A DNA stretch of 64,000 nucleotides from Congeria kusceri. Lineage: Eukaryota; Mollusca; Bivalvia; Myida; Dreissenidae. Position numbers and translations under genes: made by a program. The notes under the pieces were generated by a model. It was not told the DNA's origin. It saw only the letters and a program-made list of their open reading frames with translations, and made no database searches. The stretch covers positions 38,704,426 to 38,768,425 of the forward strand of contig CM051036.1 of NCBI GenBank assembly GCA_027627225.1. Direction: 5' to 3'. This document shows positions 44,651 through 57,699 of the stretch, piece by piece (position 1 is the first letter of the stretch; every line of letters starts with the position of its first letter).

Positions 44651-45896
44651 TCAAAGAAAATAATTAAATAGTGTCACTTTTACATGACCACATTCTGTAT
44701 AAGTCTAAAGTGTCATCGATATTCTTGTATATCAATGTCTTGGTGCATTAAAATGTTTTTTTCTGGTTTAAGATTCAGTGTATGCAAATTGTTAATTTTG
44801 TATAATGGTTTCAAAAACAAACTTGTCATAACTAAAACACTTTTTTGATTGTTATGTCTCAGTTCCGTCACTGATCGTATTGAGTTTATATTTCTCATTT
44901 TACCACGTCTGTTTTGTGTAATTTTACGTACAATCAAAGTCACTATCTATTACGTTATATTGTTTTCTGTCACAATAAATCAGAATAACGTATCTATGCA
45001 TTGTCGATTCAAACCATAGCCTAATATAGAGTTATTCAGTCCCTCTATCAACATGTATATATAAGTACATGTTCCTTCATTTGTATCGCTATTTTCTTTC
45101 TTTATTAATATTAATTCCTTGAGCGTGGGATATTTGCACGACCTTGAAGTAAAATATTATTTACAGATTAAAACCATTTAAATGAATGTTATTTTCCGGT
45201 TATAGATAGTAATATAATCGAATGGTATCGTTTATTTGCGGTGCGTACATGTACGATTTCAGACACCCATTTCTTGATCATTTGTTGGGAGCCGTACCGG
45301 TCTGTTTTAAAAACTTTGCAAACGGTAAGAATTCAGTTTTTAGTTGTTCGCAGAACAACTAAAGATACCGCAATTCCAAACTTAAACAGTCAAAGAACTT
45401 TGATCCCAACAGCTTTAGGCCAGTCGACCACGCGAAAGTAGGAACTGCCATTTTGAATATCGTTTAAGAATTTGATTAGAACATGACATGTTGGGAAAAG
45501 TTAAGTCAACATCTTTCAATTTAGGATCAATTAATACGACTGTACTGGCGAAGAAAATAAAATAGTACGTTATGCGACGTCCTAATTCAATTATGAATGA
45601 AAATCTTGGGTTGCGAGGCGAGCCGAATAGAAAAAATCTAACCCTTACCTATTATCTCGTTATCGCCGACTCTTGTAAAGATCATTTGTTTAGTAGTGAA
45701 TTTGTTTAGTAGGGAATGTTTATTACTCATTTTATGTGGCCATCATTATTACGAAGAAAAGTTTAGCGGTTATTACGCAGAAGCGGTCGATTTTTACGGA
45801 TCATTCCGGATATAGTCAGTGTATCACGATTGAGTTCGGATACACTAATCGTAACAAAAACTACAAAAGGCAGAATTTTAAAATGCGAAAAGTCGT
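44651..45896. other. Non-coding stretch
   Basis: No recognised gene or repeat. A 66-codon ORF (45241-45441) has no domain. Confidence 0.4.
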
Positions 45897-45985
45897 AGTG
45901 GCAGTAGCCTAGTGGTTAGCATGTCGGACTCACATTCTAAAGGACCGAGGTTCGATTCCCAGCAGCGGTTGAGAATTTTTTTCAT
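45897..45985 (+). tRNA. tRNA-like sequence with A and B boxes (pseudo-tRNA or SINE head)
   Basis: The A box TAGCCTAGTGG and B box GGTTCGATTCC fit RNA polymerase III consensus. The loop reads CTCACAT, giving a Val-type CAC anticodon. The T-stem and acceptor stem pair poorly, so a functional tRNA is unlikely. A T-run follows at about 45975. It may be a SINE head without its body. Confidence 0.4.
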
Positions 45986-47215
45986 ATACTTTCTTGACAG
46001 TTTTGCTACTCCATATGCTTAATTTAAAGGGAATACATTTTTAGGCATTTCCAAAAAAATCAACAATATGTTGATAGTAACTCCCTTTAAGGAACTTAAA
46101 ACACGCTAATACGGTTGAAAAGCATGTAGCACAGTCTTTGCATTCATAATATTCAGCATGTTGTTTGTTATAAGGTTAATATTAAGATTTGTTCAACTCA
46201 GCTTTTGATCTTCGACATCTGACATCATCTGTCTTCCACAGAAAGTGTCTGGTTATGAAACTCATAATGGTCGTTTTCCACTATATATCGGACAAAGAAT
46301 TTGTCACATTACATTTTTTTTTTATGTTGAATTGATTTTTTTTGGAAAGACTTTACATATATTTTACTGGTACAGAGTTTTAAGCTGCTGAAAGTGACTT
46401 TATCTAGTTTTTACAGTTGATTACGTTAGTGGAGTACGTTTTACAATGGACCTAAATTCATAAGCACATTTGACTGAGTAAATATATTGAATTGAAACAA
46501 TTCAAAACAGATTGAGAGAAAAAAATAACATAATTACACAATGATGATATATTTATTTCATCATTTGATTCATATGTTTACAAGGCAATATTGTATTTAA
46601 ACTTACCATTTTGAATAATATAAATCGTTTAGCAATGTTTAAGTCATATTTATAATATTGAACAAATGTTATAGTAAATACGTAAATGAATTTTTTTCCA
46701 TTCAACATTTACAACCACTGTATTTAAGGTGATGTATATCATCCCTAAATCTGTCATGTTGTGCCCAGTGTTATGCAATAGCGAACAACTGCAGTGCCTT
46801 CGGCGCTTTGATTTTAATTTACGATGCGCTTTCCGAAACCAGCGAATTTCACCTTCAGTAGTTAAAGCCTCCACCTCGGCTATGGGCAGAGAAAAAACAA
46901 AAAAAAAACAATATTAAGCATTGGAACGCTTTTAAATAAAACAATATATTTTAACAGCCTTTCCATATTAATCTGAAACAAGAAAGATCTTTACAAAAAT
47001 AATCGGCGTCTGTATTAATTGTCAAAATAAGGAATGCAGATTGAACTTTCTACATAAATGTATAAAACGTTTATTTCCGAAGTATGGACACGCAATGCTG
47101 CATCCAATTAATGTTCTAAAAAATAAAATATTAAAAGTTGTAAAAAAATATGCAAACAACGATCATTTGTTGAGATTCTTTCCGTTTCTATTGCATGCCA
47201 TCCCTCGGAAGCCAG
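45986..47215. other. Non-coding stretch
   Basis: AT-rich, with a minus-strand basic ORF at 46650-46874 that I do not recognise. Confidence 0.35.
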
Positions 47216-47490
47216 AATGTGGCATCAGCGTATGTACATCGAAGGCATCCATTTTGACGAGTGTAGTCAGAATGTGGCATATCAGCGTATGTACATCGAA
47301 GGCATCCATTTTGACGAGTGTAGTCAGAATGTGGCATCAGCGTATGTACATCGAAGGCATCCATTTTGACGAGTGTAGTCAGAATGTGGCATATCAGCGT
47401 ATGTACATCGAAGGCATCCATTTTGACGAGTGTAGTCAGAATGTGGCATCAGCGTATGTACATCGAAGGCATCCATTTTGATGAGTGTAG
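47216..47490 (+). repeat. Alternating 57/55-bp minisatellite, 5 copies
   Basis: 'cagcgtatgtacatcgaagg' starts at 47226, 47283, 47338, 47395 and 47450. Spacing alternates 57, 55, 57, 55 because every second unit lacks 'at' before CAG. The true period is therefore 112 bp. Confidence 0.95.
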
Positions 47491-48729
47491 TGCGAATTTT
47501 TTCAAATTAGCCAATGCAATAGTAGGATTTATTCATTTGGGACTATTGGCGGAAAATTTCCACAACATTTGATTGGATATTGCGAAAGGTCAAAAGTTTA
47601 GTTTTACATCTATGCCGAAAAAAAGCTATTGTCAACCACCTAAACTGTTTATCAACATAATGTAGAGTATGTTTACAAAGAGTCTGTAAAAATGCATGTG
47701 AAAATGGATGAATCGGGTCGGAAATATACGGTACCAGATAAAAACTGTTAACTGTTTTTGGTTTCGCTTACATGTTTGGATATGTATCGAAAAGGTTTGA
47801 GATCGACAGAAAGCAACCATTTAACGAACAAACCGAATAACGGATTTGATAATTACAATACATTGACTGAATAATACTTTATTGGCAAATGACATGTCTT
47901 AAGTTATTGTGATGCTAAGAAGATTATGGACAATTTAAGAGGGGGCGTATGTCCATCCCCCCACCCACCCCCCTGTAAACGCCGCCTATGAAATCTGATA
48001 ATATTTCACCCTGGTCTGATGTCATGGTTCCTGTTAACAATATTTACTTCAATTGACCCAGTCAAATAGTTTTTAACCATATATGAAAAATATTAAATAG
48101 GAAACTATATTTTATGGTAGACAAAATCTTACCAGGTTTCAACATGATCTCATGAAAAAAGTGACACCAAGAGTGTAAAATATGCTTTTCCCTTTATTTC
48201 ACCTAGTTACAAAACCAACGAGTTTGATCGAGATTCAAGTTTAAACGAAGTTTGAACGTAATCAGTAAAAATGAATCCTCTAGAATGTAAACGCCATACG
48301 AAGATTTCAAGCATGTCTATTGACCAAGTTAACTGCATATATACGTATATTTAAGTGATTATCAGGATCAACTACCAGTATATACTATTACAACGTCAAA
48401 ACGCAAAACTTAACATTCTTTATTTATAAATTTCTCGACTTACTCATTTTATACAAGGAATTGCAGCACATTCATGGAAGAAACCATGAACCCAATCGGA
48501 CACATTAAATCATTTTCTTTACATATTTAGAAATTCGGTTTGATTGGTAAACTATAGAAAATTGTCTGAGAGACATCTGAAACCTTTCCACTTTCTTTAG
48601 GTACATTGGTTATTTTTCGTAGACATTGTCTTTCGTTGGATTTTTTTCAAAAGCCTACACAAACAAACAGTGTATGGTCACGTTTAAGCTGCGGTATACG
48701 AATACACTATACACAAGGTTTACCAGATT
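47491..48729. other. Non-coding stretch
   Basis: Contains a C-rich patch near 47950-47975. No gene seen up to the transposase remnant. Confidence 0.4.
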
Positions 48730-49659
48730 TTACGAAGTTAATCTCTCATTGCTTTCTAAAATTGACACTGCCTTCTCATATATTTCTATTCCATAGTTTG
48801 AACTTGTCCAATTTTGAGGACAGTGTTGTGCAAGTTCTCGACTGCAGCTGTCGCTGATGTGAATTTCTGTTCTTCCGAAAATTGGACGACTGTCGGTAAT
48901 GCTTCCATTGAAGATCTCGTTGTTAGTATCTGGAGAATCTAATACTGTGTCTTCTGGAACATCGGGGACCGGGTTGTTCAGAACACCACTTGACCATAGT
49001 TTGAGTGGTGTTGATCGAACTGTACGCAATCTGTGTGTACTCCATGCGCCACACCACCATTGAAGTTTTTCATTTATCTTATGCATATATACATAGTGGA
49101 GTGCATAAATATGTACCGGATTCATGATATCCAAAATACTTTCGTCTTCTAGGAAGGTAAACAAATCGGAGTAAAATCCCAAAAGCCTTCATAAACATCC
49201 CTCCACAAACGTTCAATGCGTTGATTGTGTACACTTTTCCCTGCTATAATGCTTCCAAATCCGCGATGCTGTAGCATATGGTCAGCAATTTTAATATTTT
49301 CCATACCCATATCTATTCTAACACGTAATGGTGTGCCAAACTTAGCCACACCTAGTTTAAACGACTCTACCAAAGTATCAGACCTATTGTTGTCTACGGC
49401 ATTCATAAACATAATCATTCTACTAAATCCATCCACTCCAGCAGATATAATAAAATATCACCGAATTAGTTTATGATTCGTATCTATGTGCCACATATGA
49501 TTTGGTCCTTGTACGTGGTATATACGCCGATGAAGCCGTCTTGTTGTTCGGTCTTTAATATCATTTTCATTATGTATCTGTAATATATCATGAAGTCGAG
49601 CTCTTGGTATCTGAAATAATAAATGAAGAACTCCTAGATATTTATAATTATACTAGACA

Positions 49660-50080
49660 TGTGTCCGTAGGACACGGATGGGATGCCCCTACTGGCTACA
49701 TTACGCTGGCCGTCACAAAACTCCACTGATGTTGGAAAAAAATGCACCAAAATACTCCGGTGCACAAGTTCACATGCTGATTAATATGTTTGTAAAGTTT
49801 CATCACTCTAGCAGTAATACTTTTTGGGTTACGCACGACACAAGTCCAAAAATGTCATTTTTTGCTAAAAAAAGGGGCCATAACTCCGCTGATGTCGCAA
49901 AAAACTGCACCAAAATACCCAGGTGCACAGGTTCACATGCTGATTAATATGTTTATAAAGTTTCATCACTCTAGCAGTAATACTTTTTCAGTTACGAGAC
50001 ACAAAAAGCCGACGGACGGACGGACGGACAAGGGCAAATCTATATGCTTCCCTTTAAAGTGGGGCCATAATAAAACCTAC
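49660..50080 (+). repeat. Dispersed repeat with 2 internal units and GACGGACGG tail
   Basis: Two ~180-bp units share 'gcacaagttcacatgctgat' and 'aagtttcatcactctagcag', then 'gacggacggacggacaagg' and 'ggggccataataaaa'. The tail matches those of unrelated-bodied repeats at 12-13 kb and 57 kb. It lies in the transposase pseudogene's intron. Confidence 0.8.
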
Positions 50081-50271
50081 ATATATGCTTTATGAAATAC
50101 TAATAAAATATGGGAAATAGCATCGATATGCCGCTTTAATTAAGAAACAACTTAAGTTGACATGCATTAAAACTAAATGCATGCGCGTCTGTTGTTCTTT
50201 AAATAATGATAAATTTATTAAATACGCTTCATGCAAAATAATATAACTGCTTGAAAGACACTGGTTAGAAA

Positions 50272-50750
50272 CAAGAGCTGTCACAGGACAGTACGCTCGA
50301 CTATTCAAAGTATTTCTGCTGGTACATATTTTGGAAAGTGGAAGGGGCACACATTTGTTGAAATACAAATCTGAGTTAGGGCAATTACTTCGACAATTTA
50401 TTCCAAATTTAAAGTGAATACCTTATGTATTTTAGAAATTATAAGACTTTGGAACAAAACTTTAACCAGAAAATCTATTTGAAAAGTGGGCATCCATCTG
50501 TCAAAATACAAAACAGGGTTATGTGGGTTGTGGCACCTGATGCTGTAGTTAATGACAAAGGAATATTCCAAGTTTCAAGTGAATAACCTGTCAAGTTTTT
50601 AAGTTATACAACTTTTGAATAAAAACTTAAATCTGAAAATCTATGTGAAAAGGGACATAACTATGCCAAAATACAAAACAGAGTTATTGGGAATGTTGCA
50701 CCTGAGGCTGAAGTTGATGGCATATGTATAATTAGTTACACTGTTAGTAA
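50272..50750 (+). repeat. Family P dispersed repeat
   Basis: Head 'agagctgtcacaggacagta' and 'cgctcgactattcaaagt', then ~165-bp units as at 3260. The right end breaks off near 50735. Confidence 0.85.
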
Positions 50751-51984
50751 CTGTTATGAAACCACTGAGGGTGTATATCCCAACAGTGTAACCAATATAT
50801 CTCACTGACTACCTTTCACTGGTTTCAGTTCCATTCAATTCAATCTTTATTGTGGTATACAAGGCCACCGGCCCATACACAAAATGTTCAAAAAATTTAT
50901 ACATTTTAATTGATATCATTTAAAATTAAAACGAAAGAAAAACTTACAAAATAACGCGAAACACAAACAATGACGTTACGAAAAAAAAAAAATACTTCAT
51001 TACACTGCGTCATTAGACTTCTATGAGGTATTGAAATATACCCATGGCCAGGGTTCGACCTTAACGCGTGTCTGTCGGTCCGTGACCTGTGATTTTTCGG
51101 TTGTCTTTAAAGGACGACCGGTCCGGTGACCAGTTGTTTATGGACTTGTTCCAATAGTGGATTTCTGAATTATCATTTGTGGTTAAGAATACAGTGACGG
51201 GCATTGAAGTCGCATTTTAGTGAAGCAATTTCCATTGATAATAATGAAATCTAGTCATTTAATAACCTTTTATTATTTAAAACAAATTTAATAACAAATA
51301 ACATACATTGTAAAAATAATGAGCTTATAACAGCTTCGATCGATATTACTCCTGGCTCATTACTAGTTTAACAACGTATTCCCTTTTTGACACAATTTAT
51401 TATTGTTTTTGTTTGTACAACAGGCAGTTTTTAATTGTATCTCTATTAAAAAAACTATCAAAGTAAACAAAATTCAGGTCTAGGTATCTGCATTGTGAGA
51501 ATGATTGCAAAACGTTAAGGAACGGATAGCCAAATCATATAACGATATATAATTATATTTTTAATTGCTCTAATTGCGTGTTTATTGCTTAGCACACGAA
51601 AACGCATGTATCTCCAATGTAGGTCAATTTTAAGAAGTTGATGTCTCATCTTTATTTAAACAACAATGCTCATACAACATTTTGATCTAAAATGTATTAT
51701 ACAAAAATATATAATGAATAATAGATGTTTGTGTGTGCTGAACATATTTTCCGATTTCAATTCTGAGAATCATTTGTTTGAACTATTGTATGCACTCTGC
51801 AGTTCGACGTATTTTGATTTTCGGGACCAGTTCATACAGTATCGGACCAGTAGTCTTTGAAGGTAGCCGGTCCTGTGGATCACCACTTCCCAAAAGTTAA
51901 GGTGAAACCCTGCCCATGTTGTATGGAATATACCCCATGGTCATGTGACCGCTCTAAGCCAATCGGATCGCATCATTTATGTCG
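50751..51984. other. Intronic stretch of the transposase pseudogene
   Basis: Contains 'caatctttattgtggtatac' and 'aaggccaccggcccatacac' at 50851-50890, probably a further dispersed repeat end. No gene. Confidence 0.35.
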
Positions 51985-52245
51985 GAGGTGATATTATTCC
52001 AAGTTTCAAGTGAATAACTTATGTAGTTTTGAAGTTACAAGACTTCTGAATATAAACCTTAATCAGAATATCTATGTGATAAAGGAGAATAACTCTGTCG
52101 AAAAAAAAAATGAGTTGTGGGTAATGTTGCACCTGATGCTGGAACTAATGACATAGGAATATTCCAAGTTTCACGTAAATAACTCAATTACATGTAGTTT
52201 GAAGTTACAAGACTTTTGAATATAAACTTTAACCAAGATAAGACT
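51985..52245 (+). repeat. Family P fragment
   Basis: Carries the 'ttccaagtttcaagtgaata' and 'aaccttaatcagaatatcta' phrases of family P, about 1.5 units without a head. It may be the displaced right end of the copy at 50272. Confidence 0.75.
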
Positions 52246-52979
52246 CGGACACCGACGTCGGGGCGAGTAGGAAAGCTCACATATTCTTCTAATAGTCGAG
52301 GTAAAAATCTAAGCTGAAAATACATTCCTTTAACAAGATGTAAAAGAAATAGTCACCTGATATTAATTTGATATTTTTGAGAAACATATGTGAACATGTT
52401 GTACATAGTATTTTAAAAAGCAAATTACCCTGTAATCAATTGCCGCTTACATACATCCGCAGTGAATTGATGAAAAACAACGAATCAAAATAAATGATTT
52501 CAAACATACAATATTCGCCAAAAGACAGCATTCTAAAATACATTTTGTGTTGTATAGTATTGTATCAAAAGTACTGATATACTACTTACGTGAATGTTTT
52601 TATGTCCCAGTAACTCCTTTATCATTTTCTCACCACAGCGTGGGAATGCCTTGACAGTTTCGTCTACAATGCAGGTAAGACGGTCATCATCAATTTCAGT
52701 AAACCTGTGTTTTTTTAAACCGTAAACAAGCATTCGTCGAAATAACGTGCTTTCTGAGACCGAAAGTAGTTCGGATATTTCTGTAATTGTAAATCCAGTT
52801 TCTAATAGGTCTTCAAGAATCCTTTTCGGAATCTCGAAGGACGGCGAACCGGATCCTGCACTTGCCCGATGTGGTTGAAAACTTCCATAATGACAACATG
52901 CTGCCCGCAGTTTCATAACATCGGCTCGATTATGCACTCCCAAGCAATTCATTTCGTACATGGACAATGCGCAAAACAA

Positions 52980-53390
52980 TGTCCGGTGTTATCTTTTCCC
53001 TGTCAAATACTGTAATACGAGCCTTTGTAGGCCAATATGTTGTAAGATCGCATCCATTATATTGAATACATTACCCTGCAATTGATGATTAAAAAACTAG
53101 AAATAGGCTAAGGGTTTGTTCTCTTAAAAAAAAAGACCCGATTGTTCCAAATGAATATAATATCAAATAACATCTTAACAAGTGAACTGAGAGCCTGTCT
53201 TTGCAACATCACAGAATGCGATCAAACACAACAATAACGTGTATGACAACACAGCATGCGAATAAACCCAGAATTACACATGATATTATTATAACACAAC
53301 ACCATACTTTTTCATGATCTTCACAAACCAGCTTAATACTTAATCCAACATCATATTATTATAACAGCACAGCATATGATGTAAACCAAC
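52980..53390. other. Non-coding stretch with minisatellite-like words
   Basis: Words such as 'acaacacagcatgcgaataa' foreshadow the arrays to the right. No gene. Confidence 0.35.
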
Positions 53391-53635
53391 ATCACATCAT
53401 GATAACGACACAGCATATGATGTAAACCAACATCACATCATGATAACGACACAGCATATGATGTAAACCAACATCACATCATGATAACGACACAGCATAT
53501 GATGTAAACCATCATCACATCATGATAACGACACAGCATATGATGTAAACCAACATCACATCATGATAACGACACAGCATATGATGTAAACCAACATCAC
53601 ATCATGATAACGACACAGCATAACACTGTAACCAC
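53391..53635 (+). repeat. 41-bp tandem repeat, 6 copies
   Basis: 'atcacatcatgataacgaca' starts at 53391, 53432, 53473, 53514, 53555 and 53596, nearly identical. It leads directly into the 21-bp array. Confidence 0.97.
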
Positions 53636-54840
53636 ACAACATACAATTATAACCACACATCATACCACAATAACCTCATATCATACCATTATAACAAAAG
53701 AGCATACTATCATAAACACACAGCAAACCATCCTAAACACACAGCATACCATGATAACCGCACAACATACCATTATAACAACACAGCATACTATCATAAA
53801 CACACAGCATACTATCATAAAGACACAACATACTATCATAAAGACACAACATACTATCATAAAGACACAACATACTATCATAAACATACAGCATACTATC
53901 ATAAAGACACAACATACTATCATAAAGACACAACATACTATCATAAACACCCAGCATACTATCATAAACACACAACATACTATCATAAACACACAGCATA
54001 CTATAACAAACACACAACATACTATCATAAACGCACAGCATACCATGATAACCTCACAGCATACCATCATAATGACACAGCATACCATCATAAACACACA
54101 GCATAACATCATAAACACACACCATACCATCATAAACACTTAGCATACCATCATAAACACACAGCATACCATCATAAACACACAGCATACTATCATAAAC
54201 ACACAGCATACCATGATAACCTCACAGCATACCATGATAACCACACAGCATACCATCATAAACACACAGCATACCATTATAAACACTCAGGATACCATCA
54301 TAAACACACAGCATACTACTTAAACACACAGCATACTACTTAAACACGCAGCATACCATGATAACCTCACAGCGTACCATCATAAACACACAGCATACCA
54401 TCATAAACACACAGCATACCATTATAAACACACAGCATACTACTTAAACACGCAGCATACCATCATAAACACACAGCATACAATGATAAACACACAGCAT
54501 ACCATGATAACCTCACAGCATACCATGATAAACACACAGCATACCATCATAAACACACAGCATACCATTATAAACACACAGCATACTACTTAAACACACA
54601 GCATACTACTTAAACACGCAGCATACCATGATAACCTCACAGCATACTACTTAAACACGCAGCATACCATGATAACCTCACTGCATACCATCATAAACAC
54701 ACGGCATACCATCATAAAAACACAGCATACTATCATAACCGCACAGCATACTATCATAAACACACATCATGCCATCATAAACACACAGGATAACATTATA
54801 ACCACACAGCATACCATCATAAACACACAGCATATTATAA
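53636..54840 (-). repeat. 21-bp minisatellite (inverted relative to 26 kb array)
   Basis: More than 50 copies of 'catcataaacacacagcata'+c with variants 'catgataacctcacagcata' and 'actacttaaacacgcagcat'. The consensus is the reverse complement of the array at 26058-26575. Long ORFs inside are repeat artefacts. Confidence 0.97.
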
Positions 54841-55080
54841 AATCCATCATCATTTCAATTAACCATCCAGCATGTCAACAGTCAACACAAGACAGTCTAG
54901 GCGTTCCATCAAGATTGGATGGAAAATAAAGTCTACATGTTGGAAAAATGCAGTTTTGCACTTTTTGCCATGAAAAAGGGGCAATAACTCTAGTGTTACT
55001 GGTACAATCTGACCCAATAACAATCCCATCCAAGATTTTATGATCATACACAAACGGTGCAATTTTGGTTAAGATTGGAT

Positions 55081-56906
55081 AACAAGAGGGCCCTTGGACG
55101 CTCACCTGAGACCTTGTAACCCAATTATAATTTGCATCTCCGAGCTGGCTTATTTTTTATCCCAGGGGCATAATTTTAACAATCTTAACAAACCTCTGGG
55201 CTTTGCAGTTTCAGGTAAAGCTTTTTGAAGTCATTGTGCTGTTTTAGTCTATATAAACCATGTTACCCCTTGGGGTGTGGCCAGATTTCACCCAGGGGCA
55301 TAATTTGAACAATCTTTGGAGAGGACCGCTATGCAGTGTTACGTACTACATAAAGGAAAGCTGTGGGCCTTGCCGTTTCAGAGGAGAGGATTTTTAAAGT
55401 CATTTTGCTATTTAAGTCTATATAAAACATGTGACCCCCTGGGCATGAACAGTTTTGACCCCAGGGGCATAATTTGAACAATTTTATTACAGGACCACAT
55501 TAACATACCAAATATGAAACCTCTAGGCCTTGCAGTTTTAGAGGATTACAATTTTAAAGTCATTTTGCTATATAAGTTTATATAAACCATGTGACCCCTG
55601 GGGTGTGGTCAATTTTGACCCATGGGGCATAATTTGAACAATCTTTGTAGAGGACCACTATAGGATGTTACATACCAAATACGAAACCTCTGGGCCTTGC
55701 AGTTTCAGGAGAGGATTTTTAAAGACATTTTGCTATTTACGTTTATATAAACCATGTGACCCCCAGGGCATGACCAGTTTTGACGTCAGGGGTATAATTT
55801 CAACAATCTTTGTAGAGGACCACTATACGATGTTACATACCAAATAAGAAACCTCTGGGCCTTGCGGTTTCTGAGGAGAAGATTTTTAAAGGCATTTTGC
55901 TATTTAAGTGTATATAAATCATGTGACCCCCGGGGCGTGGCCAGTTTTGACACTAGGGGCATAAATTGAATAATATTTGTAGAGGACCACTATAGGATGT
56001 TACATACCAAATATGAGACCTCTGGGCCTTGCAGTTTCAGAAAAGAAGATTTTTAAAGACATTTTGCTATTTAATTTCAAGTCTATATAAACCATGTGAC
56101 CCCCTGGGCATGGCCAGTTTTGACCCCAGGGTCATAATTTGAACAATATTTGTAGAGGACAACTATAGGATGTTACATACCAAATATAAAACCTCTGGGC
56201 CTTGTGGTTTCAGAGAAGAAGATTTTTAAGGTCATATTGCTATATATTCTATATAAACCATGTGACCCCCGGGCATGGCCCGTTCTGACCCCAGGGGCAT
56301 AATTTGAACAGACTTTGTAAAGGACCACTAAAGGATGTTACAAACCAAATATGAAACCTCTGGGCCTTGCGGTTTCAGTGGAGAAGATTTTTAAAGTAGT
56401 TTTGCTATATATTCTATATAAACCATGTGACCCTCGGGGCGTGGCCAGTTTTGACCCCAGGGGCATAATTTGAACAATCTTTGTAAGGGATCACTATAGG
56501 ATGTTACATACCTAATATGAAACCTCTGGGCCTTGTGGTTTCAGAGGAGAAGATTTGTAAAGTCATTTTGCTATACTATATAAACCATGTGACCCGGGGC
56601 GTGGCCAGTTTTGATCCCAGGGGCATAACAATCTTTGTAGAGGACCACTATAGGATGTTAAATACCAAATATGAAACCTATGGGCCTTGCGGTTTCAAAT
56701 TTTTAAATCTATTTTTAGCTCTGGTGACCTACATATGCAGTCGACCGTAACGATTTGAACAACTTTGGAAGAGGGTCACCCAATGATCATTCCTGTGAAG
56801 TTTGATGAAAATCTGCCAAGTGGTTTAGGAGGAGATGTCGTTTGAATGAAAAGTTGACGACGGAGGGACAGACGCACGACGTGCGATCACAAAAGGTGAG
56901 CTAAAA
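55081..56906 (+). mobile_element. Non-autonomous element with ~165-bp units and inverted GGTGAGCT ends
   Basis: Begins 'aacaagagggcccttggacg' and 'ctcacctgag', and ends 'gatcacaaaaggtgagctaa'. Inside, about nine units repeat: 'aggaccactataggatgtta', 'cataccaaatatgaaacctc', 'tgggccttgcggtttcagag' and 'aaaccatgtgacccc'. A non-repeat right arm holds 'gagggacagacgcacgacgt'. It codes for nothing. The element at 716-886 has the same ends with no units. Confidence 0.75.
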
Positions 56907-57330
56907 AGTGAAGTCTCCAGCATGAGAACGAACCCAATTGTTGACAGTACACGAAAGAGGTCCCCTATTCCTATAGCTTAGGTGAGCTAAAAAAGGCACA
57001 CAAAAAACAACATGAAACAAGATTCTGTGTTTGATAAACACACATGCCCCCTGTTGGTGCTGGATAGCCCAGTTCTTAGTCCAAATTAGGCCAAGGTCAA
57101 GGTGAGGTTGGGTGAAATGGGTGGATAGGGAATGGTTATAAGCAACAACTGTGTTAGTATCTAAGTGTTGTAGTAAGCGGTGTTGGTGCTAGACAAAACA
57201 GTAAAATCTACTTAACCTTGTCACAGACCGAAGGACGGACAGAAGGATGGACAGGACAATCACTATATGCCTCCGGCATCAAGATGCCGGGGGCATAAAA
57301 ATAACCCCCAAAATGAATTCCCTGTGATAA
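56907..57330 (+). repeat. Repeat tail module and spacer
   Basis: A further 'aggtgagctaaaaaaggc' lies at 56981. At 57225-57300 a 'gaaggacggacagaaggatg' run and 'gccgggggcataaaa' repeat the tail found at 13232-13272. The body between them is a different sequence. Confidence 0.6.
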
Positions 57331-57699
57331 ATTGGGTTAATATTAATGAAGGCTAATATTGATTAATATCAACTTAATATGAAAGCGCAGATTAAAATAA
57401 TCAGAAATGGCCAATCAAATTTTACTTCCTGTTTACATACGTCACCGGAACCATATGCTCTAATTTTTGTGAACAACAAAATGTAAACAAATAGCTGTCA
57501 AATAATGAATAATGAGGAAAAAGTTTTTGTTTTCAGTTTGTGAAAGTGTTGCAAAAATTGATTTCATGGTTATTTTCTTTGGGAATGTTGCTAAATTGTC
57601 AGTGGTAGGATGTGAGATTTTTGTAAAATTAGACATTTCATTCTTAGATCTGACACATCATTTGGCACAGATGGTTGTTGTTGGAGATGCACTAATAAA
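57331..57699. other. Non-coding stretch
   Basis: No recognised feature. A short ORF from 57512 runs into the next repeat and is not credible. Confidence 0.4.

Larger units (their letters stand above)
48730..52979 (-). pseudogene. Integrase-type (IS3EU-like) DNA transposase pseudogene
   Basis: Two exons on the minus strand: 52979-52590 and 49610-48730, joined by a GTAAGT donor and TTTCAG acceptor around a ~3-kb repeat-filled intron. Exon 1 has a helix-turn-helix start (GFTITEISELLSVSESTLFRR). Exon 2 has the retroviral-type integrase core with HIDTNHKLIR, VDGFSRM, RIDMGMENI and NQRIERLWRD, so all three acidic residues D, D, E are kept. It is broken by an in-frame TGA (plus coordinates 49458-49460) where relatives have Trp, and by a frame change near 49165. 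The superfamily name is from memory. The upstream exon structure is unknown. Confidence 0.7.

Noticed and set aside
47041..47481. 146-codon ORF with repeated RMYIEGIHFDECSQNVA words
   Set aside because: Mostly the 57/55-bp minisatellite. The frame changes at each dimer, and the ATG-side part has no recognised domain.
53604..54143. 179-codon Thr/His/Ile-rich ORF
   Set aside because: Same 21-bp minisatellite on the other strand.
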